Notes: a model not told the origin generated them from the letters alone. 36,428 nt of DNA from an uncultured Catenibacterium sp. (GCF_900540665.1 NZ_UQGV01000012.1:1-36428); one strand, 5' to 3'. Shown: positions 7,037-15,648, counted from the stretch's first letter. Program-made: numbers and translations.

Positions 7037-7761
7037 TTCAATCAGTGAATAATAAAACAATTAAAGATCTTGCAAAACTTAAAAATAAGAAAACAAGAGA
7101 TGAAAAAGGACTTTTTCTAGTGGATGGATTCCATATGGTAGAAGAAGCGAAAAAAGCAGGATTATGTGACTTGGTCATTACAACAGATGAATCATTAGAA
7201 GGACAGGATAAGGTTCTTGTAGTCTCTGATTCTGTGATGGAAAAATTATCTTATACAAAAACACCACAGCCTATTATGGCTGTATGCCATAAGAAGGATA
7301 ATATTTTAAAGCACTATGATCGTGTATTGATTCTAGATGGTGTACAGGATCCAGGAAACCTAGGAACTATCCTTCGTTCAGCACTTGCCTTTGGCTTTAA
7401 ACAGATTGTTATGAGTCCTGATTGTGTAGACTTATACAATGATAAGGCGTTGCGTTCTACTCAGGGAGCAGTTTTCCATTTAGACATTGTCCGTGATGAT
7501 TTAAGTCATGTTATTCCAGAATTACAGAAGTTAGGTGTGCGTGTCATTGCGACAAGCTTACATAATGCGTCTTCTATTGATGATATTAAAGCAACAGATA
7601 AGATGGCTTTTATTATGGGAAATGAAGGAAATGGTGTGAGAGATGAAACAATTGCGATGTCTGATGCGTCTCTCTATATTCCTATTGATACTATGGAATC
7701 ACTTAATGTGGGTGTTGCAGCAGGTATTGTGATGTATACATTCAAGGGGGTCTCACTATGA
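7033..7761 (+). CDS. TrmH/SpoU family RNA 2'-O-methyltransferase
   Basis: SPOUT-class S-adenosylmethionine-dependent 2'-O-ribose methyltransferase acting on rRNA or tRNA. An N-terminal RNA-binding substrate domain (about 1-95, with KNKKTRDEKGLFLVDG) precedes the knotted SpoU domain: motif 1 LDGVQDPGNLGTILRSA, motif 2 around FIMGNEGNGV, motif 3 ESLNVGVAAGIVMY. All three are intact. The domain order is that of 23S rRNA methyltransferases of the RlmB/TsnR/YsgA type; the target nucleotide cannot be read from sequence. In Bacillus a YsgA-type gene lies immediately upstream of pheS, and here pheS is also close. It overlaps the acylphosphatase gene by 4 bases. Confidence 0.9.
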   Translation: MIQSVNNKTIKDLAKLKNKKTRDEKGLFLVDGFHMVEEAKKAGLCDLVITTDESLEGQDKVLVVSDSVMEKLSYTKTPQPIMAVCHKKDNILKHYDRVLILDGVQDPGNLGTILRSALAFGFKQIVMSPDCVDLYNDKALRSTQGAVFHLDIVRDDLSHVIPELQKLGVRVIATSLHNASSIDDIKATDKMAFIMGNEGNGVRDETIAMSDASLYIPIDTMESLNVGVAAGIVMYTFKGVSL

Positions 7762-8027
7762 TTAGACAGCATATCTATTTTTCAGGAAGAGTTCAAGCAG
7801 TCGGCTTTCGTTTCAGAGCACAGATGAATGCTACGCAGTTAGGACTCACTGGCTGGGTGAGAAACTTATTTGATGGACGTGTAGAAGCAGAGGTGCAGGG
7901 AGAAATAGAACAGATCAATCGTTTCATTTATAAGATGAAAAATGAACAGTGGATAGAGATCACTGATATAGAAGTGGAAGATATCCCTGTAGAAAAAGGG
8001 GAGAGAAGATTTGATGTCACATACTAG
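7758..8027 (+). CDS. acyP: Acylphosphatase
   Basis: This is a small cytosolic enzyme hydrolysing carboxyl-phosphate bonds such as acetyl phosphate. The signature SGRVQAVGFRF is complete, with catalytic Arg18, and Asn36 in GWVRNLFDG is the second catalytic residue. The length of 89 residues is standard. ATG overlaps the end of the methyltransferase gene, and the 3' end overlaps the kinase gene by 14 bases, so it sits in a translationally coupled chain. Confidence 0.95.
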   Translation: MIRQHIYFSGRVQAVGFRFRAQMNATQLGLTGWVRNLFDGRVEAEVQGEIEQINRFIYKMKNEQWIEITDIEVEDIPVEKGERRFDVTY

Positions 8028-8373
8028 ACAATCTCTTTTAAAATCCTTTCAACATGCCTTTGAAGGGATCATTCAAACTATAAAGAAGGAACGTAATATC
8101 AAAATACATCTTTCTTTTATGTGTGCAGTTATATTATGTGGCTTCTATTTTCATATTACTAAGATAGAATGGATGATCTGCCTTATTTTATTTGCGCTTG
8201 TTCTTTCGTTAGAACTTGTCAATACAGCGATAGAGGCAGTTGTAGATCTCGCCTCACCAGAGATTCATCCTCTCGCAAAACTTTCTAAGGATGCAGCAGC
8301 AGGAGCTGTGCTTATTAGCGCAATCATTTCAGCAGTTATTGGTTTAATGATTTTTATACCTTATATTTTTTAA
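8014..8373 (+). CDS. dgkA: Diacylglycerol / undecaprenol kinase
   Basis: This is an integral membrane kinase; the Gram-positive members mostly phosphorylate undecaprenol to supply lipid carrier for cell-wall synthesis. The 119-residue chain has an amphipathic N-terminal helix, three membrane segments (about 33-50, 55-75, 95-118) and the active-site sequence ELVNTAIEAVVDL with the following SKDAAAGAVL. ATG 8014 is preceded by GAGAGAAG; the alternative TTG 8011 is 3 bases earlier. It is the last gene of the cluster and converges on the aminotransferase gene with a shared terminator. Confidence 0.92.
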   Translation: MSHTRQSLLKSFQHAFEGIIQTIKKERNIKIHLSFMCAVILCGFYFHITKIEWMICLILFALVLSLELVNTAIEAVVDLASPEIHPLAKLSKDAAAGAVLISAIISAVIGLMIFIPYIF

Positions 8374-8405
8374 AAAAGCAGGCTATTTGAATAGTCCGCT
8401 TTTGT
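8372..8405. terminator. Bidirectional terminator between dgkA and the aminotransferase
   Basis: AAAAGCAGGCTAT pairs with ATAGTCCGCTTTT around a TTGA loop, with one mismatch and one G-U pair. T-runs follow on both strands, so it can end both convergent transcripts. The TAG stop of the minus-strand gene lies in the stem. Confidence 0.75.
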
Positions 8406-9546
8406 TCATCATATCTAATGCATGTTCAATTGTATCATCACTTTGTACAAGTGCCATACGTACATAACCTTCACCTTGAGTACCAAATGCATTACCTGGC
8501 ACAACAAGAACACCTGTTTTATCAAATAGTTCCTTTACAAAAGTTTCAGAATCTTTAAATTTATCAGGAATCTTTGCCCATACAAACATAGTACCTTTTG
8601 GCATATCAATATCCCATCCGATAGATTGACAGCCATTGACTAATAAGTCTCTTCTATGCTTATAGGCATTTCTTGTCTCTTCAACACATGACTGATCTTG
8701 TGTTAAAGCTTTAATAGCACCTTTTTGTATAGGTAGGAACATACCGTAATCAAGATTAGACTTTAAGGATTTTAATTTTCCAATGATTTCTTTATTACCA
8801 ATCGCAAAACCAATACGTGCCCCGGCCAAGCCATATGTTTTACTTAATGAGTTGAATTCAATACCAACATCCTTAGCACCTTCAAATTCTAAGAAGCTGT
8901 GTCCAGGCCCTTCAAATAATAATTCACTATAGGCATTATCGTGAAGCACCATGATGTTGTATTTCTTTGCGAATACAATGAGTTTCTTATAGAATTCATC
9001 ATTCGCAACGCCACATGTTGGGTTGTTTGGATAAGACACAATCATATACTTTGCATCCTGAGCTGTCTTCTCATCAATCATGTCAAAATCAATTAAATAG
9101 TCATTCTCTTTTAATAATGGCATAGTCACAACGTGAGCCCCAGCTAGTAGTGGACCATCTCTAAAAATTGGATAACATGGATCCTGGACAAGTACGATAT
9201 CGCCTTCATCTACTAAAGTTAAAGCAAGATGTGCTAAGCCATCCTGTGATCCAAGTAATGAAGTCAATTCTGTTGTAGGATCAATCACAACACCATATCT
9301 TCTTTCATACCATTCTTTTACAGTGTTCTGAAGATCAACGGCATCTTTAATCGCATAAAGATAATTCTCTGGTTTCATAGCTTCCTTTGCGATTGTTTCC
9401 ATGACTTCCTGAGTTGGAGGAATATTAGGTGCTCCAATACTTAAATCAATGACTTCTAGTCCTTGTTTCTTTCTTTCACTACGCATATTTGCGAGTGTAG
9501 TGAAGATGCTTTCTCCGAAGAGATCCATTCTTTTTGAAAATTTCAT
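8383..9546 (-). CDS. Class I/II PLP-dependent aminotransferase
   Basis: This is a fold-type I aminotransferase of 387 residues. Landmarks are LSIGAPNIPP near the N-terminus, YPNNPT (172-177), HDNAYSELL for cofactor contacts, the pyridoxal-phosphate lysine Lys236 in SLSKTYGL, and a C-terminal Arg in GYVRMAL for the substrate carboxylate. The sequence is closest in style to PatA/AlaT/LL-diaminopimelate aminotransferase-like proteins; the exact amino donor cannot be decided. The start is placed at 9546 (MKFSKRMDLFG) because family members begin there and AAAGGG lies upstream; the frame remains open to 9594 without a ribosome binding site. It stands alone on the minus strand. Confidence 0.87.
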   Translation of the reverse strand: MKFSKRMDLFGESIFTTLANMRSERKKQGLEVIDLSIGAPNIPPTQEVMETIAKEAMKPENYLYAIKDAVDLQNTVKEWYERRYGVVIDPTTELTSLLGSQDGLAHLALTLVDEGDIVLVQDPCYPIFRDGPLLAGAHVVTMPLLKENDYLIDFDMIDEKTAQDAKYMIVSYPNNPTCGVANDEFYKKLIVFAKKYNIMVLHDNAYSELLFEGPGHSFLEFEGAKDVGIEFNSLSKTYGLAGARIGFAIGNKEIIGKLKSLKSNLDYGMFLPIQKGAIKALTQDQSCVEETRNAYKHRRDLLVNGCQSIGWDIDMPKGTMFVWAKIPDKFKDSETFVKELFDKTGVLVVPGNAFGTQGEGYVRMALVQSDDTIEHALDMMNKSGLFK

Positions 9547-9679
9547 TTTTATATACGCCCTTTCTTCAAGTATCATAATACAAATATGAAACAAATGAAA
9601 GGGAGTTTCAATTAAAAAAATCTTAATGAAATGTATGTGTAATTACTATTTTCCCTGCTTTCGTTTTGTTCGATAGGTC

Positions 9680-9708
9680 TTGTCTTTTTCCGAATAATTA
9701 GGTATAAT
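9680..9708 (+). promoter_or_regulatory. pheST promoter
   Basis: TTGTCT (9680-9685) and a perfect TATAAT (9703-9708) are 17 bases apart; the transcript should start near 9715 at the head of the T-box leader. The 85 bases between the aminotransferase gene and this promoter show nothing else I can name. Confidence 0.85.
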
Positions 9709-9714
9709 ACTTGA

Positions 9715-9936
9715 GAACACGAAGAAAAGGACTAGTATGTAATATACTTATATTGAGAGAGGAAGAGACTGGTGGAAATCTTCTTATAAGATATTATTGA
9801 ATTCACCTTGGAGTGCGGCTAATCCCCGCCGTAACACTGACGTTATAAGTGATAAAGTGCATATAGTGTATACTATATGAATTTAGGATGGTACCGCGAT
9901 TTAAGTCGTTCCTATTGGAACGGCTTTTTATTTTTT
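9715..9936 (+). promoter_or_regulatory. T-box riboswitch, phenylalanine-specific
   Basis: The leader senses uncharged tRNA-Phe and allows pheST transcription when charging is low. The T-box sequence AGGATGGTACCGCG is at 9885-9898. Stem I elements are seen: GAGAGAGGAAGA, GACTGGTGGAAATC in the distal loop region, and a specifier codon TTC (Phe) at 9802-9804 followed by A. The antiterminator AGGA/TCCT competes with the terminator at 9903-9936. The gene downstream matches the specifier, which strengthens the reading. Confidence 0.93.
9903..9936 (+). terminator. T-box leader terminator
   Basis: AAGTCGTTCC (9903-9912) pairs with GGAACGGCTT (9917-9926), with one G-U pair and a TATT loop, followed by a T-rich tract. 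It is the off-state structure of the T-box. Confidence 0.9.
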
Positions 9937-9949
9937 AAGGAGGAAAGTT

Positions 9950-10984
9950 ATGGATGAATTATTAAAAATCCAGGAAGAAGCACTCGCAAAAATTTCTGCA
10001 TGTACTGATGCAAAAGAATTAAATGACTTACGTGTATTCTATCTTGGTAAAAAAGGACCTATTCAGGCTGCTATGAAATCAATGAAGACTATGGCTCCTG
10101 AAGAAAGAAAAACATTTGGACAGGTTTCAAATAAGACTAAACAGGAAATTGGACAGGCTATTGAAGAAAAGAAAGCTTATTTAGAAGAAAAGGCTTTAAA
10201 TGAACGTTTACTTGCTGAAGATATTGATATTTCTTTACCAGGTAATCGTCTACCAGTAGGATCTGTACATCCTTTAACACGTGTTAAGGAAGACTTAGAA
10301 GAATTATTCTTAGGTATGGGATATAAGGTAGCAGAAGGACCTGAAGTAGAATCAGATCATTTCAACTTCGAATTAATGAACTTACCTAAAGGACACCCTG
10401 CAAGAGATATGCAGGATACGTTCTATATTGATGAAAATACATTAATGAGAACACATACTTCTCCTGTACAGGCACATGTTATGTTAGAAGCAAAGGGTAA
10501 AGGCCCTATTAAGGTGATTTGCCCTGGTAAGACATATCGTCGTGACGATGATGATGCAACTCATTCACATCAGTTCATGCAGTGTGAAGGACTTGTTATT
10601 GATAAGAATATCACAATGGGTGATTTAAAGGGTACACTAGATGTTTTCGCTAAGAAGATGTTTGGTGAAAAGCGTGAAATTCGTTTAAGACCTTCTTATT
10701 TCCCATTCACAGAACCAAGTGTAGAAGTAGATATCTCTTGTGCGAACTGTGGTGGTAAGGGCTGTGCTATGTGTAAAGGTACTGGATGGATTGAAGTATT
10801 AGGTGCTGGTATGGTTAACCCTCATGTATTGGAAATGTGTGGATTCGATCCTAAGGAATACCAGGGATTTGCATTTGGTATCGGACTAGAAAGAGTTGCT
10901 ATGTTGAAATATGATATTGATAATATCCGTGATTTCTATAATAACGACTTAAGATTCTTAGAACAGTTCGAAAGAAAGGAGTAG
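9950..10984 (+). CDS. pheS: Phenylalanine--tRNA ligase alpha subunit
   Basis: The catalytic subunit of the alpha2beta2 enzyme that charges tRNA-Phe. It has an N-terminal coiled-coil tRNA-binding region (about 1-90) and a class II core: motif 2 GKTYRRDDDDATHSHQFMQ and motif 3 FGIGLERVAMLKY, with MRTHTSPVQ just before. The CxxC pairs in CANCGGKGCAMCKGTGW are the usual Firmicutes feature. The length of 344 residues is typical, and an AAGGAGG site precedes the ATG. It is controlled by the T-box and followed after 3 bases by pheT. Confidence 0.97.
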   Translation: MDELLKIQEEALAKISACTDAKELNDLRVFYLGKKGPIQAAMKSMKTMAPEERKTFGQVSNKTKQEIGQAIEEKKAYLEEKALNERLLAEDIDISLPGNRLPVGSVHPLTRVKEDLEELFLGMGYKVAEGPEVESDHFNFELMNLPKGHPARDMQDTFYIDENTLMRTHTSPVQAHVMLEAKGKGPIKVICPGKTYRRDDDDATHSHQFMQCEGLVIDKNITMGDLKGTLDVFAKKMFGEKREIRLRPSYFPFTEPSVEVDISCANCGGKGCAMCKGTGWIEVLGAGMVNPHVLEMCGFDPKEYQGFAFGIGLERVAMLKYDIDNIRDFYNNDLRFLEQFERKE

Positions 10985-10987
10985 TAT

Positions 10988-13375
10988 ATGTTAGCTAGTT
11001 TACATTTATTAAATAAATATGTGAAAGTGGATGATCAAGATCCTGCAGAACTTGCAGAAAAGATCACTCGTATTGGATTAGAAGTAGAAGGACAGGGACC
11101 TCTTGCAAAGGGAACTAAGCTTGTTGTTGGTTATGTAAAGGAATGTATTGAACATCCTAATTCTGATCATCTTCATATCTGTCAGGTAGAAACTGCCCCT
11201 GGTGAAGTAAGACAAATTGTATGTGGTGCACCTAATGTGGCTGCTGGTGAAAAGGTTATTGTGGCATTACCAGGATGTGAACTTGAAGGTGGTAAGATTT
11301 CTTCAGGTGCTATTAGAGGTGAACAGTCTGATGGAATGATCTGTTCTATTGCAGAACTTGGATTAGATAACCGTTTATTAAAAGAAGAAGATAAAGCTGG
11401 TATTCATGTATTACCAGAAGATGCACCAGTAGGTACAGAAGCACTCTCTTACCTTGGTTTAGATGACTATATTCTTGATATTGGTTTAACACCAAATAGA
11501 GCTGATTGTATGGCCATGCAGTCTTTAGCTTATGAAGCAGCTGCTGTATTAGGTAGAAAGGTTACTTTACCAGAAATCAAGAAATATCCTGAAGAAAAGA
11601 GTGAAATTGATGTTCATGTAGAAACTTCTTTATGCTCATTCTTTGGTGCTAAATTAGTGAAGGGTGTAACAACTAAAGAATCACCTAAATGGATGCAGAA
11701 TGCACTTCTTGCATCAGGTATCAAGCCTATTAATAATATTGTAGATATCTCAAACTTCGTCATGGTTGAAACAGGTCAGCCTATTCATATGTATGACTAT
11801 GATAAGCTTGTAAAGAAGGCTTTTACTATCAAGACAGGATTCAATCAGAAGGCTGTTCTTCTTGATGAAAACGAATATGATATCTTACCTGAAGATGTTA
11901 TTGTATCAACTGATGATGGCATTGGCTGTGTTGCAGGTGTTATGGGTGGTAATGATACTAAGATTGATGACAATACTAAAAATATCGTTATTGAAGCAGC
12001 TACTTTTGATGGTGCAGCATTAAGAAATACAGCAAGACGTATGAATCTCTTAACAGATGCATCACAGCATTATATTAAGGGTGCTATTGATACAATGAAT
12101 TCATTAAATGTATTAGATCGCTGTGCAGACTTATTAGTCCAGTTTGCGGATGCAGAAACTATTTATGAAACAGTACATACACCTCTTGATGAAACAAGAA
12201 AGACTGTTTCTATTGAATTATCAAGAGTAAACGGCTTACTAGGTACATCATTAACTGTAAAAGAAGTATCTGATATTTTTGATAGCTTATGCTTTGAATA
12301 TACATTAGAAGATGAATTATTTACAGTGACTGTTCCTACATATCGTAATGATATTTCTATGGATGCAGATTTAGTAGAAGAAGTCGCACGTATTTATGGT
12401 TATGATAATCTTCCAACAACTTTACCAGTTATGAATATGACAGATGGAGTATTATCACCAAAACAGTCTAAGGAACAGCTTATCAGACATACACTTGTAG
12501 ATTTAGGTTTACATGAAACATTAACTTATACATTAACAAGTGAAGCTGCTGTTAATGAATTCAATCTATTCCATTCTAAGGACAATACAGTTAAGCTTAT
12601 GAGTCCATTGGGTGAAGAAAGAAGTGCTGCAAGAAAATCACTTATTGGTTCTCTTTTACAGACTATTCACTACAATAATGCACATTCAAATAAGGATGTT
12701 AATATCTTTGAAATTGCGAATACATATTCTGTTAACGAAGTCTCTAACCTTGCGATTGCAGTAAGTGGAGATTATGTCAATGTGCCTTGGATGGGTAAGA
12801 AAGAAGCAGTAGATTTCTATCTTGTAAAAGGTTTTGTAGAAACATTGTTCAAGAAATTATGTATTGAAGAATCACGCTATACTTTTGAAAAGGTAGAAGC
12901 AGATAATAAAGATTTCCACCCAGGTAGAAGTGGTTATATCAAGATGGGCAAGGAAATTGTAGGTGTTATTGGACAGGTACATCCTGCAAAGGCTAAAGCA
13001 TATGAAGTAAACGATACATATGTTGTAGAATTGAACTTGACAGCTATTCTTGCATTACGTACTCGTGCTTTAAAATTCAAGGCTATTCCTCAGTATCCAG
13101 CAGTATCTCGTGATATCGCTTTAGTTGTTGATTCAAAAGTTCCTGCTGCAGACGTTGTAAAGACAATCAAACGTGCAAGCAAGCAGCTTGTGAAGAGTGC
13201 AGAAGTATTTGATGTTTACGAAGGAGAACATATGGAAGAAGGTAAGAAGTCATTGGCTATCTCACTATTATTCCAGGATCCATCTCGTACATTGGATGAT
13301 GCAACAATCAACTCAGCTATGGAAAAAATTCTTGAAGCCTGCAAGAAGGACCATAACGCTGTATTAAGAGGTTAA
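10988..13375 (+). CDS. pheT: Phenylalanine--tRNA ligase beta subunit
   Basis: The structural and editing subunit of Phe-tRNA synthetase, 795 residues. Domains in order: an EMAP/OB-like tRNA-binding domain (about 40-150, with EHPNSDHLHICQV), the B3/B4 editing domain (about 205-380, with IKPINNIVDISNFVMVETGQ), B5 (about 405-470), the catalytic-like core (about 480-680), and the C-terminal FDX-ACB anticodon-binding domain (about 705-795, with YPAVSRDIALVVD). Cotranscribed with pheS, sharing AAAGGAG upstream. A strong terminator overlaps its stop codon. Confidence 0.97.
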   Translation: MLASLHLLNKYVKVDDQDPAELAEKITRIGLEVEGQGPLAKGTKLVVGYVKECIEHPNSDHLHICQVETAPGEVRQIVCGAPNVAAGEKVIVALPGCELEGGKISSGAIRGEQSDGMICSIAELGLDNRLLKEEDKAGIHVLPEDAPVGTEALSYLGLDDYILDIGLTPNRADCMAMQSLAYEAAAVLGRKVTLPEIKKYPEEKSEIDVHVETSLCSFFGAKLVKGVTTKESPKWMQNALLASGIKPINNIVDISNFVMVETGQPIHMYDYDKLVKKAFTIKTGFNQKAVLLDENEYDILPEDVIVSTDDGIGCVAGVMGGNDTKIDDNTKNIVIEAATFDGAALRNTARRMNLLTDASQHYIKGAIDTMNSLNVLDRCADLLVQFADAETIYETVHTPLDETRKTVSIELSRVNGLLGTSLTVKEVSDIFDSLCFEYTLEDELFTVTVPTYRNDISMDADLVEEVARIYGYDNLPTTLPVMNMTDGVLSPKQSKEQLIRHTLVDLGLHETLTYTLTSEAAVNEFNLFHSKDNTVKLMSPLGEERSAARKSLIGSLLQTIHYNNAHSNKDVNIFEIANTYSVNEVSNLAIAVSGDYVNVPWMGKKEAVDFYLVKGFVETLFKKLCIEESRYTFEKVEADNKDFHPGRSGYIKMGKEIVGVIGQVHPAKAKAYEVNDTYVVELNLTAILALRTRALKFKAIPQYPAVSRDIALVVDSKVPAADVVKTIKRASKQLVKSAEVFDVYEGEHMEEGKKSLAISLLFQDPSRTLDDATINSAMEKILEACKKDHNAVLRG

Positions 13376-13402
13376 GATCAGTGCTTGCACTGATCTTTTT
13401 TT
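13374..13402 (+). terminator. Terminator of pheST
   Basis: AAGATCAGTGC (13374-13384) pairs perfectly with GCACTGATCTT (13387-13397) around TT, followed by six T. Only a few bases separate the T-run from the next start codon at 13406. Confidence 0.92.
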
Positions 13403-13405
13403 CTT

Positions 13406-14173
13406 ATGAAACTGATCTTTTCTGATTTAGATGGGACACTTCTTCATAGTGATAATACGCTTTCTGATACTACATTACAGGCCATAAAGAAGGTGTATGA
13501 ACATGATGATTTATTTATTCCCATCTCTTCTAGACTTCCTGAAAGTATTCAATCATTTGTGCCTTATAAAGCGCCTCTAGTTGCTCACAATGGAGCGATG
13601 ATCATTTTAGAGGATAAGATTATCTCCTATACGATTCCAACAGATAGTGTCTATGAGATATGTACTTACTGTGATGAGTTAGACTGGAATATTTATGATG
13701 GTAATAACTGGTATTCTACAAATAAATATTTTAAAGATCATGCGATAGAAGAGTCCTACATTGGTAAGGTATCAACTAAGATAGGGTTAGAAGACATTAA
13801 AAAAATACAGACTATTCATAAAATAGTTTGCATTGGGTCTATTGATGATGTGACCTCTTATTTAAAGGATACTTATCCTTCTTTACACATAACACGTAGT
13901 GCTTCCTATTATTTAGAAATCACAAACAAACTGGCTACCAAAGCCAATGCGATTCAAACAGTAGCAAATCATTATCAAATTCCGTTAGAGAATACAATCG
14001 CTTTTGGTGATTATTATAATGATGAAGATATGTTAGAAATATCAGGGACTAGTTATGTAGTAGACAATGCTCCTGATGATTTAAAAGAAAAAGCAGATTA
14101 TGTCACTTCAAGTAATAATGATGATGGCGTTGCCTTTATTTTAAATCAGTTTTACGATAAGGAATTGCTTTAA
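13406..14173 (+). CDS. Cof-type HAD family phosphatase
   Basis: HAD-superfamily phosphatase of the Cof/YbiV type, usually acting on sugar phosphates or nucleotides. Motif I is FSDLDGTL with nucleophile Asp7 and Asp9; motif II Ser is in FIPISSR; the lysine of motif III is in KATKANAI-like NKLATKANAI; and motif IV is AFGDYYNDEDML. The type IIB cap lies between about residues 80 and 185. The 255-residue length is normal. The N-terminus cannot start later without losing motif I, yet ATG 13406 has no ribosome binding site and lies directly after the pheT terminator. The 3' end overlaps the convergent tmcAL gene by 38 bases. Confidence 0.87.
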   Translation: MKLIFSDLDGTLLHSDNTLSDTTLQAIKKVYEHDDLFIPISSRLPESIQSFVPYKAPLVAHNGAMIILEDKIISYTIPTDSVYEICTYCDELDWNIYDGNNWYSTNKYFKDHAIEESYIGKVSTKIGLEDIKKIQTIHKIVCIGSIDDVTSYLKDTYPSLHITRSASYYLEITNKLATKANAIQTVANHYQIPLENTIAFGDYYNDEDMLEISGTSYVVDNAPDDLKEKADYVTSSNNDDGVAFILNQFYDKELL

Positions 14174-15278
14174 TGGTTTCTTTAAAAAAGCCTGGATTCA
14201 CTAAATCAAGAAGCTGTGCCCCTTTTTTTTCAATTTCTAAAGCAGGGTGCTTGTGCTTTGTGATATTCGTGATGATTTTATATTCTGTATTCTTTTTAGC
14301 TGTTTTAATATAGCGCTGTCCATTAGCAGATAAGCCAAGAATATGAATATAATCAATATCCATGGCTTTTTTCATTTCTTCTTTCGTATTATGAAGAAGA
14401 ATATGAATAAGCATTCTTTGTATTCTGCTTCTTGTATAACGTTTACTTGTTAAATTGTTAATTAACTCTTCTAGATTATTAGTTTCTTGATTCACTTTAT
14501 ATAAACGGTCATTAAGTCCTTCTTCAATCATATGAAGCTCTTCAAGAGGAGTAAAGGTAATTAAATACTTTAAATAGGGATAGAACTCTTCTAGAGTAAA
14601 GAAATGAGAATCTCTATATGTATCATATCCAGGTAACTGCTGTGATACATCTTTTCCCTGCTTCAAGGCAATACGTAAAGATGTGGCGCTGGAAATCTTT
14701 TCGATATCTCTTGCATGATAATCATTAGTACGCTTTATACAATGCATGGAAATAGGATACTGATTATGAACCACCTCTTTCACATAACTTAATCCTAATA
14801 AGTCATTAGGTGTTCTTACTTCTTTATTTAAAATAAACTGTAATGCTTGATTACATGCATCAGGATAACGTAATCCATTCTTCATACCTTCTTTTACTTT
14901 CATATTGTAAGTATCAGGATCTTTTTCAATTGCTGCGGCTATTTCTGTAAATGTCTCAATATTGCCATCCTCACTGCCAAATACAAGATCAGTCACTCCC
15001 ATTTCGTGGAGTAATGTCACTGCACCTTTCGCAAAATAATCAGCACTCTGACAGGCATAGACAAGTGGAAGTTCTATAACGATATCAATTCCTTCTTCTA
15101 TTGCGATTGCAGCTCTTTTTTGATAGCTGATCATTGCTGGTTCTCCTCTTTGTACAAAAGAACTGCTCATTACACAAATAGTGAGATCAGGTTTAATAAG
15201 CTTTTTAGCTTCCTGAAGATGCAAGCGATGACCTAGATGATAGGGGTTATATTCTGTAATAATACCTAGTATTTTCAT
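14136..15278 (-). CDS. tmcAL: tRNA(Met) cytidine acetate ligase (TmcAL, formerly YlbM)
   Basis: TmcAL forms N4-acetylcytidine at the wobble base of elongator tRNA-Met using acetate and ATP. The nucleotidyltransferase signature is GIITEYNPYHLGHRLHL, with His14 and His17 as the HxGH-type motif; the conserved SSSFVQRGEPAM and VIELPLVYACQSADYFAKGA follow. With 380 residues it is slightly shorter than the Bacillus protein. GAGGTGAT lies just upstream of the ATG. Its 3' end runs 38 bases into the convergent HAD gene, and no terminator is visible between them. Confidence 0.93.
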   Translation of the reverse strand: MKILGIITEYNPYHLGHRLHLQEAKKLIKPDLTICVMSSSFVQRGEPAMISYQKRAAIAIEEGIDIVIELPLVYACQSADYFAKGAVTLLHEMGVTDLVFGSEDGNIETFTEIAAAIEKDPDTYNMKVKEGMKNGLRYPDACNQALQFILNKEVRTPNDLLGLSYVKEVVHNQYPISMHCIKRTNDYHARDIEKISSATSLRIALKQGKDVSQQLPGYDTYRDSHFFTLEEFYPYLKYLITFTPLEELHMIEEGLNDRLYKVNQETNNLEELINNLTSKRYTRSRIQRMLIHILLHNTKEEMKKAMDIDYIHILGLSANGQRYIKTAKKNTEYKIITNITKHKHPALEIEKKGAQLLDLVNPGFFKETIKAIPYRKTDLK

Positions 15279-15296
15279 GGAATCACCTCAAAAAGT

Positions 15297-15324
15297 ATTT
15301 TATCATAATGGACTGATAATACAA
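15297..15324 (-). promoter_or_regulatory. tmcAL promoter
   Basis: On the minus strand TTGTAT (15324-15319) is followed after 16 bases by TAAAAT (15302-15297). It overlaps the divergent promoter for the gene at 15362. Confidence 0.55.
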
Positions 15325-15337
15325 ATAATGATATACT
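15309..15337 (+). promoter_or_regulatory. Promoter of the FakA-like gene, divergent from tmcAL
   Basis: An extended -10, TGATATACT with TATACT at 15332-15337, follows TGGACT (15309-15314) by 17 bases. The two divergent promoters share about 16 bases, so they may compete. Confidence 0.6.
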
Positions 15338-15361
15338 TTTTGTATTAGGAGGATTAATAAT

Positions 15362-15616
15362 ATGGCTTTAGAATTTAGATATGATACACAGTTATTAATT
15401 GATGGTCATGATTTAGATGAAGATGAAATCAATGACTACATCACTGAACATTTTAAAGGAGACTGTCTTCTTGCAGTAGGTGATGAAGATCTAATTAAGA
15501 TTCATTTCCATACAAATGAACCATGGCAGTTATTAGAATATTGTTCTACGTTAGGTGAAATCTATGATATCGTTGTAGAAGATATGGATCGTCAATCTAG
15601 AGGTCTTAAAGGATAA
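15362..15616 (+). CDS. Orphan FakA/DAK-like domain protein, 84 aa
   Basis: The fatty-acid kinase subunit FakA has a segment after its N-terminal kinase domain of the form YCTEFLL...GDxDLxKVHVHTNxPxxVLEYxxxxGEL. This 84-residue protein is that segment on its own: YDTQLLIDGHDLDEDEINDY, GDEDLIKIHFHTNEPWQLLE, then YCSTLGEIYDIVVEDM. The HxH pair of the motif is kept, but the Cys usual in YCTE is Asp here. Neither a kinase domain nor a DegV/FakB gene adjoins it. It has an AGGAGG site, its own promoter and its own terminator, so it is not debris. Function unknown; binding to FakA, FakB or DegV is inference. Confidence 0.75.
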   Translation: MALEFRYDTQLLIDGHDLDEDEINDYITEHFKGDCLLAVGDEDLIKIHFHTNEPWQLLEYCSTLGEIYDIVVEDMDRQSRGLKG

Positions 15617-15642
15617 CTTTCATCTTTGATGAAAGTTTTTTT
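15615..15642 (+). terminator. Terminator after the FakA-like gene
   Basis: AACTTTCATC (15615-15624) pairs perfectly with GATGAAAGTT (15628-15637) around TTT, followed by a T-run. ATG of the next gene is 7 bases beyond. Confidence 0.9.
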
Positions 15643-15648
15643 GTAACT

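Noticed and set aside
9546..9610. Promoter for the minus-strand aminotransferase
   Set aside because: TATTAT and TATGAT boxes exist on the minus strand, but none has a -35 box at acceptable spacing, so no promoter is called.
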